A stretch of DNA of 5,942 bases. It comes from Bacteroidales bacterium UBA4347 (GTDB lineage: Bacteria > Bacteroidota > Bacteroidia > Bacteroidales > P3). Positions 5,907 to 5,942 of the stretch are shown here, in pieces. The notes below the pieces were generated by a model that was not told where the DNA came from, made no database searches, and was given only the letters and a program-made list of their open reading frames with translations. The translations under genes and the position numbers were made by a program. The DNA lies in NCBI GenBank assembly GCA_002394185.1, contig DGTB01000159.1, forward strand, positions 1 through 5,942. The letters run 5' to 3'. The first letter of the stretch is position 1, and each line of letters begins with the position of its first letter.

Positions 5907-5942
5907 TTCTTATATTGTTTACATATTGTTCTTATATTGTTC
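5907..5942. repeat. 11-bp tandem repeat at the right edge (continues outside)
   Basis: TTCTTATATTG occurs at 5907-5917 and 5929-5939. Between them, a variant TTTACATATTG (5918-5928) differs at three adjacent positions. A fourth unit begins at 5940 (TTC) and is cut by the window end. ATATTG therefore recurs every 11 bases. The tract lies in the non-coding stretch upstream of the methyltransferase promoter. No gene is visible from 5816 to the edge. Confidence 0.8.

Noticed and set aside
1..5942. Mobile element, CRISPR array, RNA gene or defence system
   Set aside because: No transposase, integrase, spacer-repeat pattern, tRNA cloverleaf or defence domain is visible; all large frames are explained by six common families.

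Overview
The window looks like chromosomal DNA from a member of the Bacteroidales (Bacteroidetes). Four things point there. The signal peptidase is of the long Bacteroidetes type. Two TATCTTTG elements match the Bacteroidetes -7 promoter consensus TAnnTTTG. The starts mostly lack Shine-Dalgarno sequences and have A-rich leaders. The RNA methyltransferase and NUDIX proteins resemble Bacteroidales families. Genus cannot be fixed from this piece; Prevotellaceae-like is a guess. It reads as housekeeping DNA. I found no phage, transposase, CRISPR, toxin or defence genes, no RNA gene, and no convincing undescribed multi-gene system.

Layout, left to right. A leftward pair occupies 1-2638: a family-4-type glycosyltransferase (1529-2638) followed after 24 bases by lepB (1504 down to the window edge). 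lepB is cut at the edge just before its box E aspartate. A divergent intergenic region (2639-2772) holds a heptamer repeat tract, a clear Bacteroidetes promoter for the rightward genes, and an inverted pair of DnaA-box-like sites. A tight rightward cluster follows: a META/HslJ-like lipoprotein (2773-3273), a NUDIX hydrolase (3290-3808) and dprA (3821-4927). The gaps are 16 and 12 bases, so these are probably one operon. Converging on dprA with a 6-base gap is a leftward TrmH/SpoU-family RNA methyltransferase (4934-5815) with its own promoter. The right edge (5816-5942) is non-coding and ends in an 11-bp tandem repeat that runs out of the window.

Functionally these are separate cell-maintenance roles: glycan synthesis and protein export on the left, an envelope lipoprotein plus nucleotide clean-up and ssDNA handling in the middle, and RNA modification on the right. 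The more unusual material is non-coding or micro-structural. A family of AYTCTTA-like heptamers lies at three gene junctions and in one place encodes the end of the NUDIX protein. A promoter sits so close to the methyltransferase ATG that the transcript may be leaderless. A GC-rich hairpin is embedded in frame in the methyltransferase gene. A terminator may be shared with the dprA stop codon. C is in strong excess over G on the + strand and sets third-codon usage in both directions.
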